Assembly: GCA_017537245.1 (NCBI GenBank)
Contig: JAFYLD010000010.1
Location: 1 to 57,771 of the forward strand
Direction: 5' to 3'
From: Clostridia bacterium
Lineage (GTDB): Bacteria; Bacillota; Clostridia; Oscillospirales; Acutalibacteraceae
DNA: 57,771 nt
The notes below the pieces were generated by a model that was not told the DNA's origin, did not search any database, and saw only the letters and a program-made list of their open reading frames with translations. This document shows positions 33,338 through 43,858 of this stretch, piece by piece; position 1 is the first letter of the stretch, and each line of letters begins with the position of its first letter. The position numbers were made by a program, and so were the translations under genes.

Positions 33338-34633
33338 TTAATCTAGGAATCCCTTATAATGACGCATCATCATCTGAGACTCAAGATTATTAACTGTGTC
33401 AAGTGCTACACCAACCATAATGAGTACTGAAGTACCGCCAAGTGAAATATTGATTCCACCAACGCTGCTTACAATGATAGGAAGGATAGCGATTACGCTC
33501 AAGAAGAGAGCGCCCATAAGGGTAATTCTTGACAAGATTTTTGAAATAAAATCGGAAGTTGGTTTGCCTGGACGAATACCAGGAACCGCGCCACCGTTTT
33601 TACGAAGATTGTTTGCCATTTCTACTGGATTAAACTGGATTGTTGCATAGAAGTAAGCAAATGCAATAATCATTATAAAGTAAATCACTGCGTAGAAAAC
33701 ACCTTGTGTGGTAAAGAGTGCCATAGCATCTTTCCAGAAAGGTAAATCAAGAGAATTTGTATCAGCAAAACTCAAGATCATTGTTGGGAGCATCAAGATA
33801 GATGATGCAAAGATTACAGGCATTACACCAGACATATTAACCTTGATCGGAATATGTGTGTTTTGGCCGCCGTACATCTTGTTACCAACAACGCGCTTAG
33901 CATACTGAACAGGGATACGACGTTCTGCATGTGTCATCCAAACGATAAACGCGATAACTGCCAAGAACGCGAGTAATATACCAATTACTGCAACGTACTG
34001 TCCGTCTTCCCAATAGTAGTACAACGCTCTAGCTGCCTGAGGACCACGAGACAAGATACCAACGAAGAGTAGTACGGAAATACCGTTACCAATACCCTTA
34101 ACGTCGATTTGTTCGCCAAGCCACATTACAACAGCAGAACCAGCCGCAAAGGTTAGGACGATAACGATTGCTGCGAACCAAAGTCCGCTCTTAACGTTAA
34201 TCCAACCACTGCCTTCTAGATAGAAGTAGTAAGCAACACCCTGGATAAGCGCTAGAATTACTGTTGTGTAACGAGTAATAGTTGCAAGCTTCTTTTGACC
34301 CTCTTCGCCTTCTTTTGAAAGTCTTTCGAGGTATGGGATTGCTACGCACAATAACTGGATAATAATAGATGCGTTGATGTATGGGGTAATTGACATTGCG
34401 AAAATCGCGCCGTATTCAAGACCACCACCTGTAAGAATTGACAAGTAGCTAAAGAATTCGTTTACGCCACCATCGCTGCCTGCGTTAGCAAATGCATTTT
34501 GAAGTGACGAGAAATCTACATACGGAACTGGAATAAATGAGCCAATGCGGAAAATAACGATAACGAAAAGTGTAAAGAGAATCTTGCTGCGAAGTTCTTT
34601 AACTCTCCACGCGTTTTTTAATGTTTCCAACAT
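33338..34633 (-). CDS. secY: Preprotein translocase subunit SecY
   Basis: 431 residues from ATG 34633 (GAGGTG 8 nt upstream; an in-frame TTG at 34639 is less likely). The channel subunit of the Sec translocon with ten membrane segments. The plug/TM2 stretch (LSILTGGGLEYGAIFAMSI) and cytosolic loops (GIRPGKPTSDF) are intact. The secreted proteins of this window would pass through it. It starts 2 nt after the rplO stop. Confidence 0.97.
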   Translation of the reverse strand: MLETLKNAWRVKELRSKILFTLFVIVIFRIGSFIPVPYVDFSSLQNAFANAGSDGGVNEFFSYLSILTGGGLEYGAIFAMSITPYINASIIIQLLCVAIPYLERLSKEGEEGQKKLATITRYTTVILALIQGVAYYFYLEGSGWINVKSGLWFAAIVIVLTFAAGSAVVMWLGEQIDVKGIGNGISVLLFVGILSRGPQAARALYYYWEDGQYVAVIGILLAFLAVIAFIVWMTHAERRIPVQYAKRVVGNKMYGGQNTHIPIKVNMSGVMPVIFASSILMLPTMILSFADTNSLDLPFWKDAMALFTTQGVFYAVIYFIMIIAFAYFYATIQFNPVEMANNLRKNGGAVPGIRPGKPTSDFISKILSRITLMGALFLSVIAILPIIVSSVGGINISLGGTSVLIMVGVALDTVNNLESQMMMRHYKGFLD

Positions 34634-34635
34634 TC

Positions 34636-35076
34636 TCAAATCACCTCTGCCTTTCCACCTGCAGCGTTAATTTTTTCTGCAGCCGATGCAGAGAATGCGT
34701 TAAGATTAACTGTAAGCTTCTTAGTAAGCTTGCCGTTACCTAAAACTTTTACAGGCATATCAGCCTTTTTGATGATGTTCTTTTCTGCTAAAGCAGCTGC
34801 ATCAACTACAGCACCGTCCTCAAATGCTTCGAGGGCTGCTACGTTGATTGCAATCCATTCTTCAGCGAAAATGTTGTTAAAGCCACGCTTTGGTATACGT
34901 CTGTGAAGTGGCATCTGACCACCTTCAAAGCCAATTCTCATGCCGTGACCAGCACGAGCCTTTTGACCCTTGTGACCTTTACCGGCTGTTTTACCATTAC
35001 CGGAACCATGACCTCTACCTATACGCTTTGATTCTTTTGTAGAACCAACTGCGGGAGATAATTCATGCAATTTCAT
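34636..35076 (-). CDS. rplO: 50S ribosomal protein L15
   Basis: 146 residues. [22 protein letters not shown] start, glycine/lysine-rich N-terminal arm ([18 protein letters not shown]) and globular C-terminal domain. Ends 2 nt before secY. Confidence 0.97.
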   Translation of the reverse strand: MKLHELSPAVGSTKESKRIGRGHGSGNGKTAGKGHKGQKARAGHGMRIGFEGGQMPLHRRIPKRGFNNIFAEEWIAINVAALEAFEDGAVVDAAALAEKNIIKKADMPVKVLGNGKLTKKLTVNLNAFSASAAEKINAAGGKAEVI

Positions 35077-35127
35077 TGTTGCACCTCCTTGCTTAATTAG
35101 CGGTTATAAACCGCCATGTAAAATCAA

Positions 35128-35325
35128 TTAGCCTTCGATAATCTTTACAAGGTGAGATACCTTGTTGATTTTACCTCTGGTCTGCTCGTTGTCAGGCTGT
35201 ACCTTAACGTCGCCTACCTTACGAAGACCTAAAGATTCTACTGTTGCGATTTGGTCCTTCTTAGAACCTATTGTGCTCTTTACGAGTTTAATAGTAAGGC
35301 CAGCAGCCTTTTTCTTTGTTGCCAT
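35128..35325 (-). CDS. rpmD: 50S ribosomal protein L30
   Basis: 65 residues, the short bacterial L30, with [27 protein letters not shown] (core seen in two parts) and V-S-H-L-V at the end. 14 nt after rpsE. Confidence 0.95.
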   Translation of the reverse strand: MATKKKAAGLTIKLVKSTIGSKKDQIATVESLGLRKVGDVKVQPDNEQTRGKINKVSHLVKIIEG

Positions 35326-35339
35326 AGTGCTGCTCCTCC

Positions 35340-35843
35340 TTAACCTATAATTTCCTTAACGTCCTTGCCACGAACTGCAGCAACCTGGCTAGCGTCACGA
35401 AGAGCTGCGAGGCCTGCAACTGTTGCACGAACTACGTTGCACGGATTATTTGAACGAAGTGCCTTTGTACGGATGTCTTTAATACCAACCATTTCAACAA
35501 CTGCACGAACAGCGCCACCAGCGATAACACCGGTACCAGGGCCAGCTGGCTTAAGAAGCACGCGACCTGCGCCAAATTCACCAATAATTTCGTGAGGGAT
35601 TGTTGTACCCTTTAATGAAACCTTAATAAGGTTCTTCTTTGCGTCTTCGATACCCTTACGGATAGCGTCCGGAACTTCACCTGCTTTGCCGAGGCCGAAA
35701 CCTACGACACCATTGCCGTCACCTACAACAACAAGTGCAGAGAACTTCATAATACGGCCGCCCTTAACGGTCTTAGATACGCGATTTATAGCAACTACAC
35801 GTTCCTGTAAATCTAATGTTGATGCGTCAATATTTGTAGCCAA
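35340..35843 (-). CDS. rpsE: 30S ribosomal protein S5
   Basis: 167 residues; sits at the mRNA entry channel. N-terminal double-stranded-RNA-binding fold ([31 protein letters not shown]) and C-terminal domain ([20 protein letters not shown]). Confidence 0.97.
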   Translation of the reverse strand: MATNIDASTLDLQERVVAINRVSKTVKGGRIMKFSALVVVGDGNGVVGFGLGKAGEVPDAIRKGIEDAKKNLIKVSLKGTTIPHEIIGEFGAGRVLLKPAGPGTGVIAGGAVRAVVEMVGIKDIRTKALRSNNPCNVVRATVAGLAALRDASQVAAVRGKDVKEIIG

Positions 35844-35866
35844 AAGTGTTTCCTCCTTCTTCTTAC

Positions 35867-36226
35867 TTAGAACTTGAGGCCGCCCTCACGGGCACCTTCG
35901 GCAAGCTCCTTGACACGGCCGTGATAAATGTAACCACCGCGGTCGAAAACAACCTCTGTGATACCTTTAGCAGCAGCGCGTTCAGCGATTAACTGTCCAA
36001 CCTTACGTGCACCTTCGCAGTTGCCGCCGTTCAATTCGAAATCTTTTTCGTTTGAACCAGCTGCTGCGAGTGTAACACCGTTTACGTCATCGATAAGCTG
36101 GGCATATATATTGCTGTTGGAGCGGAATACATCGAGGCGAGGACAAGCTGCTGTACCGCTGATCTTTGCGCGAACGCGAGCGTGACGCTTAAGTCTTGCC
36201 TGATTCTTGTTAGGTTTGCTAACCAT
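35867..36226 (-). CDS. rplR: 50S ribosomal protein L18
   Basis: 119 residues; binds 5S rRNA. Basic N-terminus ([18 protein letters not shown]), core [13 protein letters not shown] and ending [21 protein letters not shown]. 23 nt before rpsE. Confidence 0.97.
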   Translation of the reverse strand: MVSKPNKNQARLKRHARVRAKISGTAACPRLDVFRSNSNIYAQLIDDVNGVTLAAAGSNEKDFELNGGNCEGARKVGQLIAERAAAKGITEVVFDRGGYIYHGRVKELAEGAREGGLKF

Positions 36227-36244
36227 TTTTCATACACTCCTTCT

Positions 36245-36793
36245 TTATTTCTTAGAGCCCTTAGCGGCCTTACCTTCTTTGCGGCGGATATGCTCGTCAG
36301 AGTACTTGATACCCTTGCCCTTGTATGGTTCGGGTGGTCTCTTACTACGAACGTCAGCTGCAAACTGGCCAACCAACTGCTTATCTGCACCACTGATAAC
36401 TATTTGGTTAGCAGATGGTACTTCAATGTGAATGCCTTCAACTTCAGGCATGATAACCTGATGTGAATAACCCAAGTTCATAACAAGGTTGTTACCCTGT
36501 TTCTGAGCACGATAACCTACGCCGTTGATGTCAAGTGTCTTTGAATAACCTTCAGAAACACCAGTGATCATGTTAGCGATAAGTGTACGTGTGAGGCCGT
36601 GCAATGCACGATGCTCTTTAACGTCGCTTGGGCGTGTAACGTTGATTTCGTTACCTTCTACTGCAACGGTGATGTCTGCGTTAAAGGTGTAGTTAAGCTC
36701 ACCTTTTGCGCCCTTAACGGTAATGTTGTTACCATTAAGTTTAACCTCAACGCCTGCAGGAATTGTAATAGGCTTCTTACCTATACGTGACAT
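36245..36793 (-). CDS. rplF: 50S ribosomal protein L6
   Basis: 182 residues from ATG 36793 ([17 protein letters not shown]), with AAGGAGG 9 nt upstream; the frame opens 7 codons earlier inside the end of rpsH, without a better ribosome binding site. Two similar halves of the L6 fold and the C-terminal [13 protein letters not shown] motif. Confidence 0.97.
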   Translation of the reverse strand: MSRIGKKPITIPAGVEVKLNGNNITVKGAKGELNYTFNADITVAVEGNEINVTRPSDVKEHRALHGLTRTLIANMITGVSEGYSKTLDINGVGYRAQKQGNNLVMNLGYSHQVIMPEVEGIHIEVPSANQIVISGADKQLVGQFAADVRSKRPPEPYKGKGIKYSDEHIRRKEGKAAKGSKK

Positions 36794-36807
36794 AATCCTG
36801 CACCTCC

Positions 36808-37206
36808 TTACCAAACAAATGCGAGCACTTCGCCGCCAACGTTGGCTTTGCGTGCAGCTTTGTCTGTCATAATTCCTTTAGAGGTGGAAAGGATTGCGAT
36901 ACCAAGGCCCTTCATAACCTTTGGCATTTCCTCTACGTTTGTGTAGATGCGTAGACCAGGTTTTGACACACGGCGAATACCGGTGATGGTCTGTGCTTTA
37001 TTTTGGCCATATTTCAACACAATGTGAATTATGCCCTGCTTACCGTCTTCTTCAACGGTGAAGCTGCTGATGTAACCCTCGTCAAGCAAAATCTGGGCAA
37101 TTGCCTTTTTTACTTTGGACGCCGGTACATCTACCGAATCGTGTTTTGCTGCAGATGCGTTACGAATTCTCGTAAGCATATCAGCTATTGTATCGGTGAT
37201 TTGCAT
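36808..37206 (-). CDS. rpsH: 30S ribosomal protein S8
   Basis: 132 residues; primary 16S rRNA binder. [17 protein letters not shown] start and the C-terminal [15 protein letters not shown] motif that reads the rRNA helix. In Gammaproteobacteria S8 is the spc-operon repressor; no matching target site was seen here. Confidence 0.97.
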   Translation of the reverse strand: MQITDTIADMLTRIRNASAAKHDSVDVPASKVKKAIAQILLDEGYISSFTVEEDGKQGIIHIVLKYGQNKAQTITGIRRVSKPGLRIYTNVEEMPKVMKGLGIAILSTSKGIMTDKAARKANVGGEVLAFVW

Positions 37207-37235
37207 ACCGTAAACCTCCTTAAGCTATTCTCGCC

Positions 37236-37421
37236 TTACCAGCTTGCCTTCTTAACACCAGGGATCTCGCCTTTGTAAGCAAGTTCTCTGAAGCATATAC
37301 GGCAGATGCCGTACTTGCGAAGATAAGCATGTGGGCGGCCACAGATTTTGCATCTGTTGTATTCTCTAGTTGAAAACTTAGCTGGACGAGCCTGCTTAAC
37401 TTTCATAGCTGTTTTTGCCAT
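37236..37421 (-). CDS. rpsN: 30S ribosomal protein S14, zinc type
   Basis: 61 residues, the short C+ form with CKIC and CRIC (zinc site) and the ending [13 protein letters not shown]. Lies between rplE and rpsH. Confidence 0.97.
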   Translation of the reverse strand: MAKTAMKVKQARPAKFSTREYNRCKICGRPHAYLRKYGICRICFRELAYKGEIPGVKKASW

Positions 37422-37433
37422 AATTCCTTCTCC

Positions 37434-37973
37434 TTACTTCGCAAACGGAGCGCCCATAAGTGTTAAAAGCTCACGAGCCTCTTCATCTGTCTTGGCGGTA
37501 GTTACGAACATAATGTCCATACCACGTACCTTGTCAATCTTGTCATATTCGATTTCAGGGAAGATCAACTGTTCTTTAACGCCCATAGCATAGTTGCCGC
37601 GGCCGTCGAAAGCGTTAGGGTTGATACCTCTGAAGTCACGTACACGTGGAAGTGCAGCGTTGAAAAGACGATCAACAAATTCATACATTTTTTCACCACG
37701 AAGGGTAACCTTTGCGCCGATAACCATACCTGCACGAAGCTTAAAGTTCGCAACAGACTTCTTAGCGCGGCAAGGGATAGCCTTCTGACCGGTGATAAGT
37801 CCTAAATCTGCAATGATAGCATCAATAACTTTTGAGTTGCTGATTGCCTCACCGCAGCCTACATTGATTACAACCTTATCGAGCTTCGGAATCTGCATGA
37901 CGCTCTTATAGCCAAATTTGGTCATCAATGCAGGAGCAACTGAATTTTTATATTCATTTCCTAGCGTTGACAT
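37434..37973 (-). CDS. rplE: 50S ribosomal protein L5
   Basis: 179 residues; binds 5S rRNA and touches the P-site tRNA. Seen: [37 protein letters not shown] and the C-terminal [20 protein letters not shown]. Confidence 0.97.
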   Translation of the reverse strand: MSTLGNEYKNSVAPALMTKFGYKSVMQIPKLDKVVINVGCGEAISNSKVIDAIIADLGLITGQKAIPCRAKKSVANFKLRAGMVIGAKVTLRGEKMYEFVDRLFNAALPRVRDFRGINPNAFDGRGNYAMGVKEQLIFPEIEYDKIDKVRGMDIMFVTTAKTDEEARELLTLMGAPFAK

Positions 37974-37994
37974 TAGTCATGTCCTCCTTATCTC

Positions 37995-38318
37995 TTAAAA
38001 AGTTGCGCCGCATTTTTTGCAAACGCGATCTTTTGAACCGTCAGCGTTGATTTGTGCACCAACGCGAGTAGGTTTGTTACATTTTGGGCAAACAACCTGC
38101 ACTTTGCATGCAAGGATTGCGCTTTCTGTTTCAATAATGCCTGATGGATCGCCAGCCTTGCGAGGTTTAACGTGTTTCTTAACTTTGTTAAGACCTTCAA
38201 CAATAACTTTGCCTTCCTTTGGGCTAACCTCAAGAACCTTACCGGTCTTCTTGCGGTCTGCTGCGTCTCCTGTTAGAAGAACTACAGTGTCGCCGGTTTT
38301 AATGTGAAGCTTACTCAT
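37995..38318 (-). CDS. rplX: 50S ribosomal protein L24
   Basis: 107 residues from ATG 38318 (GGGAGG 10 nt upstream). A second in-frame ATG at 38336 overlaps the rplN stop and lacks such spacing. KOW motif near the N-terminus (TGDTVVLLTG...GKVLEV) and a C-terminal CxxC pair set (VCPKC, VCKKC). Assembly initiator of the 50S subunit. Confidence 0.95.
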   Translation of the reverse strand: MSKLHIKTGDTVVLLTGDAADRKKTGKVLEVSPKEGKVIVEGLNKVKKHVKPRKAGDPSGIIETESAILACKVQVVCPKCNKPTRVGAQINADGSKDRVCKKCGATF

Positions 38319-38335
38319 ATTCAATTTACCTCCCA

Positions 38336-38704
38336 TTAAAGTACTTCCGGAGCAAGAGAAAGGATCTTTGTATAATCTTTCTCACGAAGCTCACGGGCTA
38401 CCGGTCCAAAAATACGGGTACCGCGTGGATTCTTGTCCTCACGGATGATTACAGCCGCATTTTCGTCAAATCTAATGTAAGTGCCATCATTACGGCGAAG
38501 ACCTTTTGCAGAACGAACTACAACAGCCTTAACAACGTCGCCCTTCTTAACTGTGCCGCCTGGCGCAGCCTTTTTAACAGAAGCAACGATAACATCACCG
38601 ATGTTGGCATACCTCCTTTTGGAGCCTCCAAGAACACGGATGCACATAATTTCTTTAGCGCCTGTGTTGTCGGCTACCTTGAGGTAACTCTGTTGTTGTA
38701 TCAC
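38336..38704 (-). CDS. rplN: 50S ribosomal protein L14
   Basis: 122 residues. [19 protein letters not shown] start, [31 protein letters not shown] core (seen in parts) and ending LAPEVL. 19 nt after rpsQ. Confidence 0.97.
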   Translation of the reverse strand: MIQQQSYLKVADNTGAKEIMCIRVLGGSKRRYANIGDVIVASVKKAAPGGTVKKGDVVKAVVVRSAKGLRRNDGTYIRFDENAAVIIREDKNPRGTRIFGPVARELREKDYTKILSLAPEVL

Positions 38705-38723
38705 AGTGGTTTCCTCCCTTTGA

Positions 38724-38981
38724 CTACTTAGCCTTTTCGATTATTTCGGCAACGCGCCATCTCTTATCCTTAGAGAGAGGACGGGTTTCCATAATGAGTA
38801 CTCTGTCGCCAACGCCACAAGAGTTATTCTCATCATGAGCCTTTAATCTGATAGTGTTTTTGATAATCTTCTTGTAGAGTGGGTGCTTAACGTTGTCCTC
38901 AATTGCAACTACAACGGTTTTGTCCATCTTGTCGCTAACAACACGACCAACTCTTGTTTTACGAAGGTTTCTTTCGCTCAT
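38724..38981 (-). CDS. rpsQ: 30S ribosomal protein S17
   Basis: 85 residues; OB-fold primary binder of 16S r[23 protein letters not shown] and [12 protein letters not shown] are typical. 15 nt after rpmC. Confidence 0.97.
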   Translation of the reverse strand: MSERNLRKTRVGRVVSDKMDKTVVVAIEDNVKHPLYKKIIKNTIRLKAHDENNSCGVGDRVLIMETRPLSKDKRWRVAEIIEKAK

Positions 38982-38996
38982 TCCAGTTTACCTCCC

Positions 38997-39203
38997 TTAA
39001 GCGTTAGCGCTGTCTTTAACTTCAGCTTCGCGAAGAATTGTCTGAACGCGAGCGATGTCTTTCTTGACAGCTGTTATGCGCATTGGGTTTTCGAGCTGGT
39101 TAATGGCGTGCTGGAAACGGAGCTTGTAAAGTTCGTCCTTTAAATCAGCAAGCTTTTCGTTAAGCTCAGCAACTGATAATTCTCTGATTTCCTTTGCATT
39201 CAT
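38997..39203 (-). CDS. rpmC: 50S ribosomal protein L29
   Basis: 68 residues, two helices. [18 protein letters not shown] and [16 protein letters not shown] are typical. Its ATG overlaps the rplP stop by one base (TAATG). Confidence 0.96.
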   Translation of the reverse strand: MNAKEIRELSVAELNEKLADLKDELYKLRFQHAINQLENPMRITAVKKDIARVQTILREAEVKDSANA

Positions 39204-39625
39204 TACTGCTCACCACCCATCTCTTTGGTTACAAACTTGCACTTGATTGGAAGTTTGTTTGCTGCAAGACGCATAGCCTCGCGAGCGAGTTCCTCAGATA
39301 CGCCGCCGATTTCGAACATAACGCGACCTGGCTTAACTACTGCTACCCAGTATTCTGGTGAACCTTTACCTGAACCCATTCGAGTTTCAGCTGGCTTTTC
39401 AGTAATTGGCTTATCAGGGAAAATTTTGATCCAAACTTTACCGCCACGCTTGATATAACGTGTCATAGCAATACGGGCAGCTTCTATCTGGTTAGAGGTG
39501 ATCCACGCAGGCTCTGTTGCCTGAAGACCGAAATCACCATGGCTTACTGTGTTACCACGTAAAGCTTTACCAGTCAAACGACCGCGTTGTACACGACGGT
39601 ATTTAACACGCTTAGGCATTAACAT
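39203..39625 (-). CDS. rplP: 50S ribosomal protein L16
   Basis: 140 residues from ATG 39625, which has AAGGAGG 9 nt upstream and gives the usual [11 protein letters not shown] start (the next ATG, two codons in, is too far from the Shine-Dalgarno). Typical [20 protein letters not shown], and the region around [17 protein letters not shown] that lies near the A-site tRNA. Overlaps the rpsC stop. Confidence 0.96.
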   Translation of the reverse strand: MLMPKRVKYRRVQRGRLTGKALRGNTVSHGDFGLQATEPAWITSNQIEAARIAMTRYIKRGGKVWIKIFPDKPITEKPAETRMGSGKGSPEYWVAVVKPGRVMFEIGGVSEELAREAMRLAANKLPIKCKFVTKEMGGEQ

Positions 39626-40293
39626 TAGCGTGAACCTCCTTGTCTTTTGTTTGTACGACGATTTTCGTTAAGAACTTCGCCTTTGTGGATCCAAACCTTA
39701 ACACCGATGATACCGTAGGTTGTGTTAGCCTCAGCAAAACCGTAGTCAATGTCTGCTCTAAGTGTTTGTAGAGGAATAGTACCTTCATGGTACTGTTCGC
39801 TTCTAGCGATTTCAGCGCCGCCAAGACGACCTGAAACTTGTGTTTTGATACCTTTGATACCGAGGCGCATTGCTCTACCGATTGAGAGCTTCATTGCACG
39901 ACGGAAAGATACACGTTTTTCAAGCTGTGCAGCGATGTTTTCTGCAACCAACTGTGCGTTAGCATCTGGGCTCTTTATCTCAACAATGTTTACGATAACT
40001 GGCTTACCAAGCATTTTTTCGCATGTAGCCTTGAGCTTTTCGATTTCTGCACCGTTACGGCCGATAACCATACCAGGCTTTGCGCAGTGGATGTGTAATC
40101 TTACACGCTTGTCATCACGTTCGATTTCGATTTTTGCAATACCTGCTGTGAAAAGTGCTTTCTTGAGGTATTTACGGAGGTTGTAGTCCTCAACCAATGT
40201 ATCACCAAAAGTGCTGTCATTGGCAAACCAACGTGAGTCCCAGTTTTTAATGATACCTACACGATAACCGTGTGGATTAACTTTCTGACCCAT
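39625..40293 (-). CDS. rpsC: 30S ribosomal protein S3
   Basis: 222 residues; forms part of the mRNA entry. KH domain with [17 protein letters not shown] (the GxxG loop) and C-terminal domain ([25 protein letters not shown]). Confidence 0.97.
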   Translation of the reverse strand: MGQKVNPHGYRVGIIKNWDSRWFANDSTFGDTLVEDYNLRKYLKKALFTAGIAKIEIERDDKRVRLHIHCAKPGMVIGRNGAEIEKLKATCEKMLGKPVIVNIVEIKSPDANAQLVAENIAAQLEKRVSFRRAMKLSIGRAMRLGIKGIKTQVSGRLGGAEIARSEQYHEGTIPLQTLRADIDYGFAEANTTYGIIGVKVWIHKGEVLNENRRTNKRQGGSR

Positions 40294-40311
40294 AACTTTA
40301 ACCTCCCTTTC

Positions 40312-40647
40312 TTAATTCTCACGTTCTTTAAGAACGAGTGTAACATGGCTTGTTCTCTTTAAGATGCGGTGTGCACGACCGTGATCCTTTGGACGAATTC
40401 TCTTAAGAATTGGACCTGGGCACACGAGGCACTCTGCAACGTAGAGTTTTTCCATATCCATATTTTTCATTTCGGCATTTGCCATTGCTGAATGGAGCAG
40501 CTTCTCTAAATATTCACAAGCGGATTTAGGAGTGAATTTGAGTATAGCCATAGCTTTTTCAGCATCTTGATTGCGGATAAGATCCAAAACAATCTTCACC
40601 TTACGAGGTGAAATACGGGCGTATTTAAGGGTTGCCCTTGCTTCCAT
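40312..40647 (-). CDS. rplV: 50S ribosomal protein L22
   Basis: 111 residues from ATG 40647 (MEARATLKYARISPRKVK) with AAAGGAG 8 nt upstream; the longer frame to 40746 runs into rpsS and is rejected. The beta-hairpin that lines the exit tunnel is in the second half (CPGPILKRIRPKDHGRAHRI). Confidence 0.96.
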   Translation of the reverse strand: MEARATLKYARISPRKVKIVLDLIRNQDAEKAMAILKFTPKSACEYLEKLLHSAMANAEMKNMDMEKLYVAECLVCPGPILKRIRPKDHGRAHRILKRTSHVTLVLKEREN

Positions 40648-40669
40648 AGTTAACTCTCCTTTCGGCCGC

Positions 40670-40945
40670 TTACTTACCGGTAGTTTTTGAACCGGCGTGA
40701 CCTCTGTATGTTCTTGTAGGTGCAAACTCACCGAGCTTGTGACCAACCATATCCTCAGTTACATATACCGGTACGTGCTTACGACCGTCATGTACTGCAA
40801 AAGTATGACCGACGAAATCGGGGAATATGGTGGATGAACGGCTCCAAGTTTTAAGCACACGCTTTTCACCGGCTGCATTCATTTCTTGAACTCTTTTGAA
40901 CAACACGGGTTGTACATAAGGTCCTTTTTTAACGCTTCTTCCCAT
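40670..40945 (-). CDS. rpsS: 30S ribosomal protein S19
   Basis: 91 residues. [18 protein letters not shown] start, [29 protein letters not shown] core (in parts) and the basic end. 22 nt after rplB. Confidence 0.97.
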   Translation of the reverse strand: MGRSVKKGPYVQPVLFKRVQEMNAAGEKRVLKTWSRSSTIFPDFVGHTFAVHDGRKHVPVYVTEDMVGHKLGEFAPTRTYRGHAGSKTTGK

Positions 40946-40967
40946 TATGAAATCTCCTTTCGTCGCA

Positions 40968-41795
40968 TTACTTACGGCGTGTTACGATATATTTATCGCT
41001 AGCCTTATTCTTCTTACGGGTCTTGTAGCCCAATGTTGGTTTACCCCAAGGTGTAACAGGGCCTGGACGACCGATTGGTGACTTACCTTCACCACCACCG
41101 TGTGGGTGATCGCATGGGTTCATTACAGAACCACGTACGGTAGGTCTCCAACCCATGTGACGCTTACGGCCTGCTTTACCGTAGTTGATGTTAGCATGTT
41201 CTGGGTTTGAAACAGTACCAACTGTAGCCATACATTTTTCAGGTACGTTACGAAGTTCGCCTGATGGCAAACGAAGAAGTGCCATACCATTTTCCTTAGC
41301 CATAAGCTGAGCCATGTTACCAGCTGAACGAGCGAGCTGAGCGCCCTTGCCTGGGTAAAGCTCAATGTTATGAAGGAATGTACCTACTGGAATATTTACA
41401 AGCGGAAGTGCGTTACCTGGTTTGATATCGGCATCTGGTCCGCTTACTACAACGTCGCCAACCTTAAGGTCTTGTGGAGCGATGATGTAGCTCTTAACGC
41501 CATCTTCGTATTGAATGAGGGCGATGAATGCAGAACGGTTTGGATCGTACTCAAGAGTAAGAACTGTTGCAGGAACACCGAAACGGTTTCTCTTGAAGTC
41601 GATGATTCTGTACTTTCTGCGGTTACCGCCGCCACGATGACGTACGGTGATGCGGCCGTAGCTGTTACGACCAGCATTCTTCTTAAGTGGTGCCAACAAA
41701 CTTCTTTCTGGTGCTACCTTTGACAACTCTGAATAATCCATTGTTGTCATGTTACGCAAACCATTAGTAGTCGGCTTATAATGCTTAATTGCCAT
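40968..41795 (-). CDS. rplB: 50S ribosomal protein L2
   Basis: 275 residues from ATG 41795 ([14 protein letters not shown]), AGGAG 10 nt upstream; an in-frame GTG three codons earlier is less likely. L2 lies at the peptidyl-transferase centre; the conserved His-rich loop [19 protein letters not shown] is complete. A 91-nt gap separates it from rplW and holds a short hairpin but no gene. Confidence 0.97.
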   Translation of the reverse strand: MAIKHYKPTTNGLRNMTTMDYSELSKVAPERSLLAPLKKNAGRNSYGRITVRHRGGGNRRKYRIIDFKRNRFGVPATVLTLEYDPNRSAFIALIQYEDGVKSYIIAPQDLKVGDVVVSGPDADIKPGNALPLVNIPVGTFLHNIELYPGKGAQLARSAGNMAQLMAKENGMALLRLPSGELRNVPEKCMATVGTVSNPEHANINYGKAGRKRHMGWRPTVRGSVMNPCDHPHGGGEGKSPIGRPGPVTPWGKPTLGYKTRKKNKASDKYIVTRRK

Positions 41796-41886
41796 TTGTT
41801 TCACTCTCCTATTTTGGCTTAGCGAAGCGAGCTTGTCGCTTCATACATCACCGGAAATATCTGTGATTTCCTGTCTTGTGTGCAAA

Positions 41887-42180
41887 TTACATTAAACCGT
41901 CAAAGAATTCGATAGTCTTTGAATCAGCTTTAAGGGTAACGATTGCCTTCTTCCAAGAAGCTGTGTAACCCTCGTAGCGACCCATTCTTCTCTTCTGGCC
42001 GCGCACATTAATGGTGTTTACCTTGGCAACGTCTACCTTGAACAACTTTTCAACTGCGTCAGCAATTTCAAGTTTATTAGCGTCCTTAGCGACTTTGAAG
42101 GTGTATTTCTTGTCGGCAATGCCTGACATGCTCTTTTCGGTAATTACCGGAGCAATAATGATGTCCTGTGGAGCTTTCAT
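41887..42180 (-). CDS. rplW: 50S ribosomal protein L23
   Basis: 97 residues; at the tunnel exit, docking site for trigger factor and SRP. APVITEKSMSGIADKKYTF and VNTINVRGQKRRMGRYEGYT. Its ATG overlaps the rplD stop (TAATG). Confidence 0.96.
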   Translation of the reverse strand: MKAPQDIIIAPVITEKSMSGIADKKYTFKVAKDANKLEIADAVEKLFKVDVAKVNTINVRGQKRRMGRYEGYTASWKKAIVTLKADSKTIEFFDGLM

Positions 42181-42803
42181 TATGCGTACACCTCCTCAAT
42201 TTTTGCTACTGCACCCTTAACGATAACAAGTGTGTCAGCGTTAATGATGTCGTAGGTATTGATTGTGTTAACCTGAGCAGCCTTAGCACCCTTGATGTTT
42301 GCAATACTCTTTACTGCAAATGGGTTGTTGCTGTCGAGAACAACCAATGTCTTCTTACCAGCGCCGATTGCATTAAGGCAAGCAGCTGCGGTCTTGGTTT
42401 TGTATTCGTCCATCTTAAATTCGTCAAGAACGATAAGATTGCCACCGAGAGCCTTGTCAGAAAGTGCAGACTTAAGTGCAAGCTTGCGAACCTTCTTGTT
42501 AAGAGAGTATGAATAATCTCTTGGCTTTGGTGCGTGTACGATACCACCATGTCTCCACTGTGGAGCTCTTGTAGAACCCTGACGAGCATGGCCTGTACCC
42601 TTTTGTCTCCATGGCTTTCTACCGCCACCGGAAACTTCTGTACGAGTCAGAGTGGACTGTGTGCCCTGACGCTGATTTGCGAGGTAGTTAACAACTGCTG
42701 CGTGCATAACTACTGCATTTGGTGCGATACCGAAAATTGCATCGCTAAGGTCGATTGTACCAACCTTGTTACCTGTCATATCAACAACTGCGATATTTGG
42801 CAT
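42180..42803 (-). CDS. rplD: 50S ribosomal protein L4
   Basis: 207 residues. The tunnel loop (GGGRKPWRQKGTGHARQGS, RAPQWRHGGIVHAPKPRDY) and the globular domain are intact. In E. coli L4 also represses the S10 operon; whether it binds the leader at 43859-44136 is open. Confidence 0.97.
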   Translation of the reverse strand: MPNIAVVDMTGNKVGTIDLSDAIFGIAPNAVVMHAAVVNYLANQRQGTQSTLTRTEVSGGGRKPWRQKGTGHARQGSTRAPQWRHGGIVHAPKPRDYSYSLNKKVRKLALKSALSDKALGGNLIVLDEFKMDEYKTKTAAACLNAIGAGKKTLVVLDSNNPFAVKSIANIKGAKAAQVNTINTYDIINADTLVIVKGAVAKIEEVYA

Positions 42804-42820
42804 AACTGAACACTCCTTCC

Positions 42821-43450
42821 TTAAGCTTTAACGCTATCAAAAAGAACTACGATGCCGCCCTTAGGACCAGGAACTGCGCCCTTAACTGCGATGATGTTCT
42901 TTTCTGCGTCAACCTTAACAACGCTAAGGTTTTGAACTGTTACTCTTTCGTGACCGAGGTGACCAGCCATCTTCTTGCCCTTGAATACGCGAGCTGGGTC
43001 GATTGAACCCAATGAACCACCGTGACGGTGAACAGGGCCGGTACCGTGTGTCTCCTTAAGACGGCTGAAGTTCCAACGCTTGATTACGCCGGCATAGCCT
43101 TTACCTTTAGAAGTACCTCTTACGTCAACTGCATCGCCTTCTGCGAAAGCGTCTGCTTTAATGATGTCGCCTACGTTCATAGCGCTGATGTCTTCAAATC
43201 TGAATTCACGAAGCACTTTCTTAGGAGCAACATCGCCTTTGGCAAAATGGCCTTTCATAGGCTTATTTACCTTTGAAGCCTTAAGATCGCCGTAGCCGAT
43301 CTGAACTGCTTCATAACCGTCGTTCTCAGTTGTCTTCTTCTGTGCAATAACACATGGGCCTGCTTCAATTACAGTAACTGGAACAACATTACCATTGTTG
43401 TCAAAAAGCTGGGTCATACCAAGCTTTTTACCAATGATTGCCTTTTTCAT
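42821..43450 (-). CDS. rplC: 50S ribosomal protein L3
   Basis: 209 residues from ATG 43450 ([16 protein letters not shown]), GGAGG 8 nt upstream; the frame opens five codons earlier. The central loop near the peptidyl-transferase centre ([31 protein letters not shown], read in parts) is present. Confidence 0.97.
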   Translation of the reverse strand: MKKAIIGKKLGMTQLFDNNGNVVPVTVIEAGPCVIAQKKTTENDGYEAVQIGYGDLKASKVNKPMKGHFAKGDVAPKKVLREFRFEDISAMNVGDIIKADAFAEGDAVDVRGTSKGKGYAGVIKRWNFSRLKETHGTGPVHRHGGSLGSIDPARVFKGKKMAGHLGHERVTVQNLSVVKVDAEKNIIAVKGAVPGPKGGIVVLFDSVKA

Positions 43451-43546
43451 TGTTTTTTCCTCCATTTTGGTTATTGGTCAACTTACGCTGACATGACCGG
43501 GTGTAATATAAATGAAATTACACTCAATATACATATATAATATATA

Positions 43547-43858
43547 TTAGAGCTTGATTTCGATTTCTACACCAGCGGGGAGCTCAAGGCCTGTAAGAGC
43601 TTCAACAGTTTTGTTTGAAGGTCTGATTACATCGATGAGCCTTTTGTGAGTCCTCATTTCGAATTGCTCACGGCTGTCCTTATATTTGTGAACAGCGCGA
43701 AGAATTGTTACGATTTCTTTTTCTGTTGGTAGCGGTACTGGACCTGATACTCTAGCGCCTGTACGTTTAGCGGTTTCCACTATCTTTTCAGCGGACTGGT
43801 CTACAAGTGCGTGATCGTAACCTTTAATACGAATTCGGATTTTTTCTTTCACTGCCAT
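43547..43858 (-). CDS. rpsJ: 30S ribosomal protein S10
   Basis: 103 residues from ATG 43858 ([20 protein letters not shown]) with AAGGAGG upstream. First gene of the superoperon; also the NusB partner in antitermination. The frame is open a further 73 codons upstream, but that stretch lies in the structured leader and does not resemble S10. The 96-nt gap to rplC has no gene. Confidence 0.97.
   Translation of the reverse strand: MAVKEKIRIRIKGYDHALVDQSAEKIVETAKRTGARVSGPVPLPTEKEIVTILRAVHKYKDSREQFEMRTHKRLIDVIRPSNKTVEALTGLELPAGVEIEIKL

Noticed and set aside
41796-41886. Regulatory element in the rplB-rplW gap
   Set aside because: A short hairpin with GAAGCGA/TCGCTTC-type arms is present but isolated, with no further sign of function.
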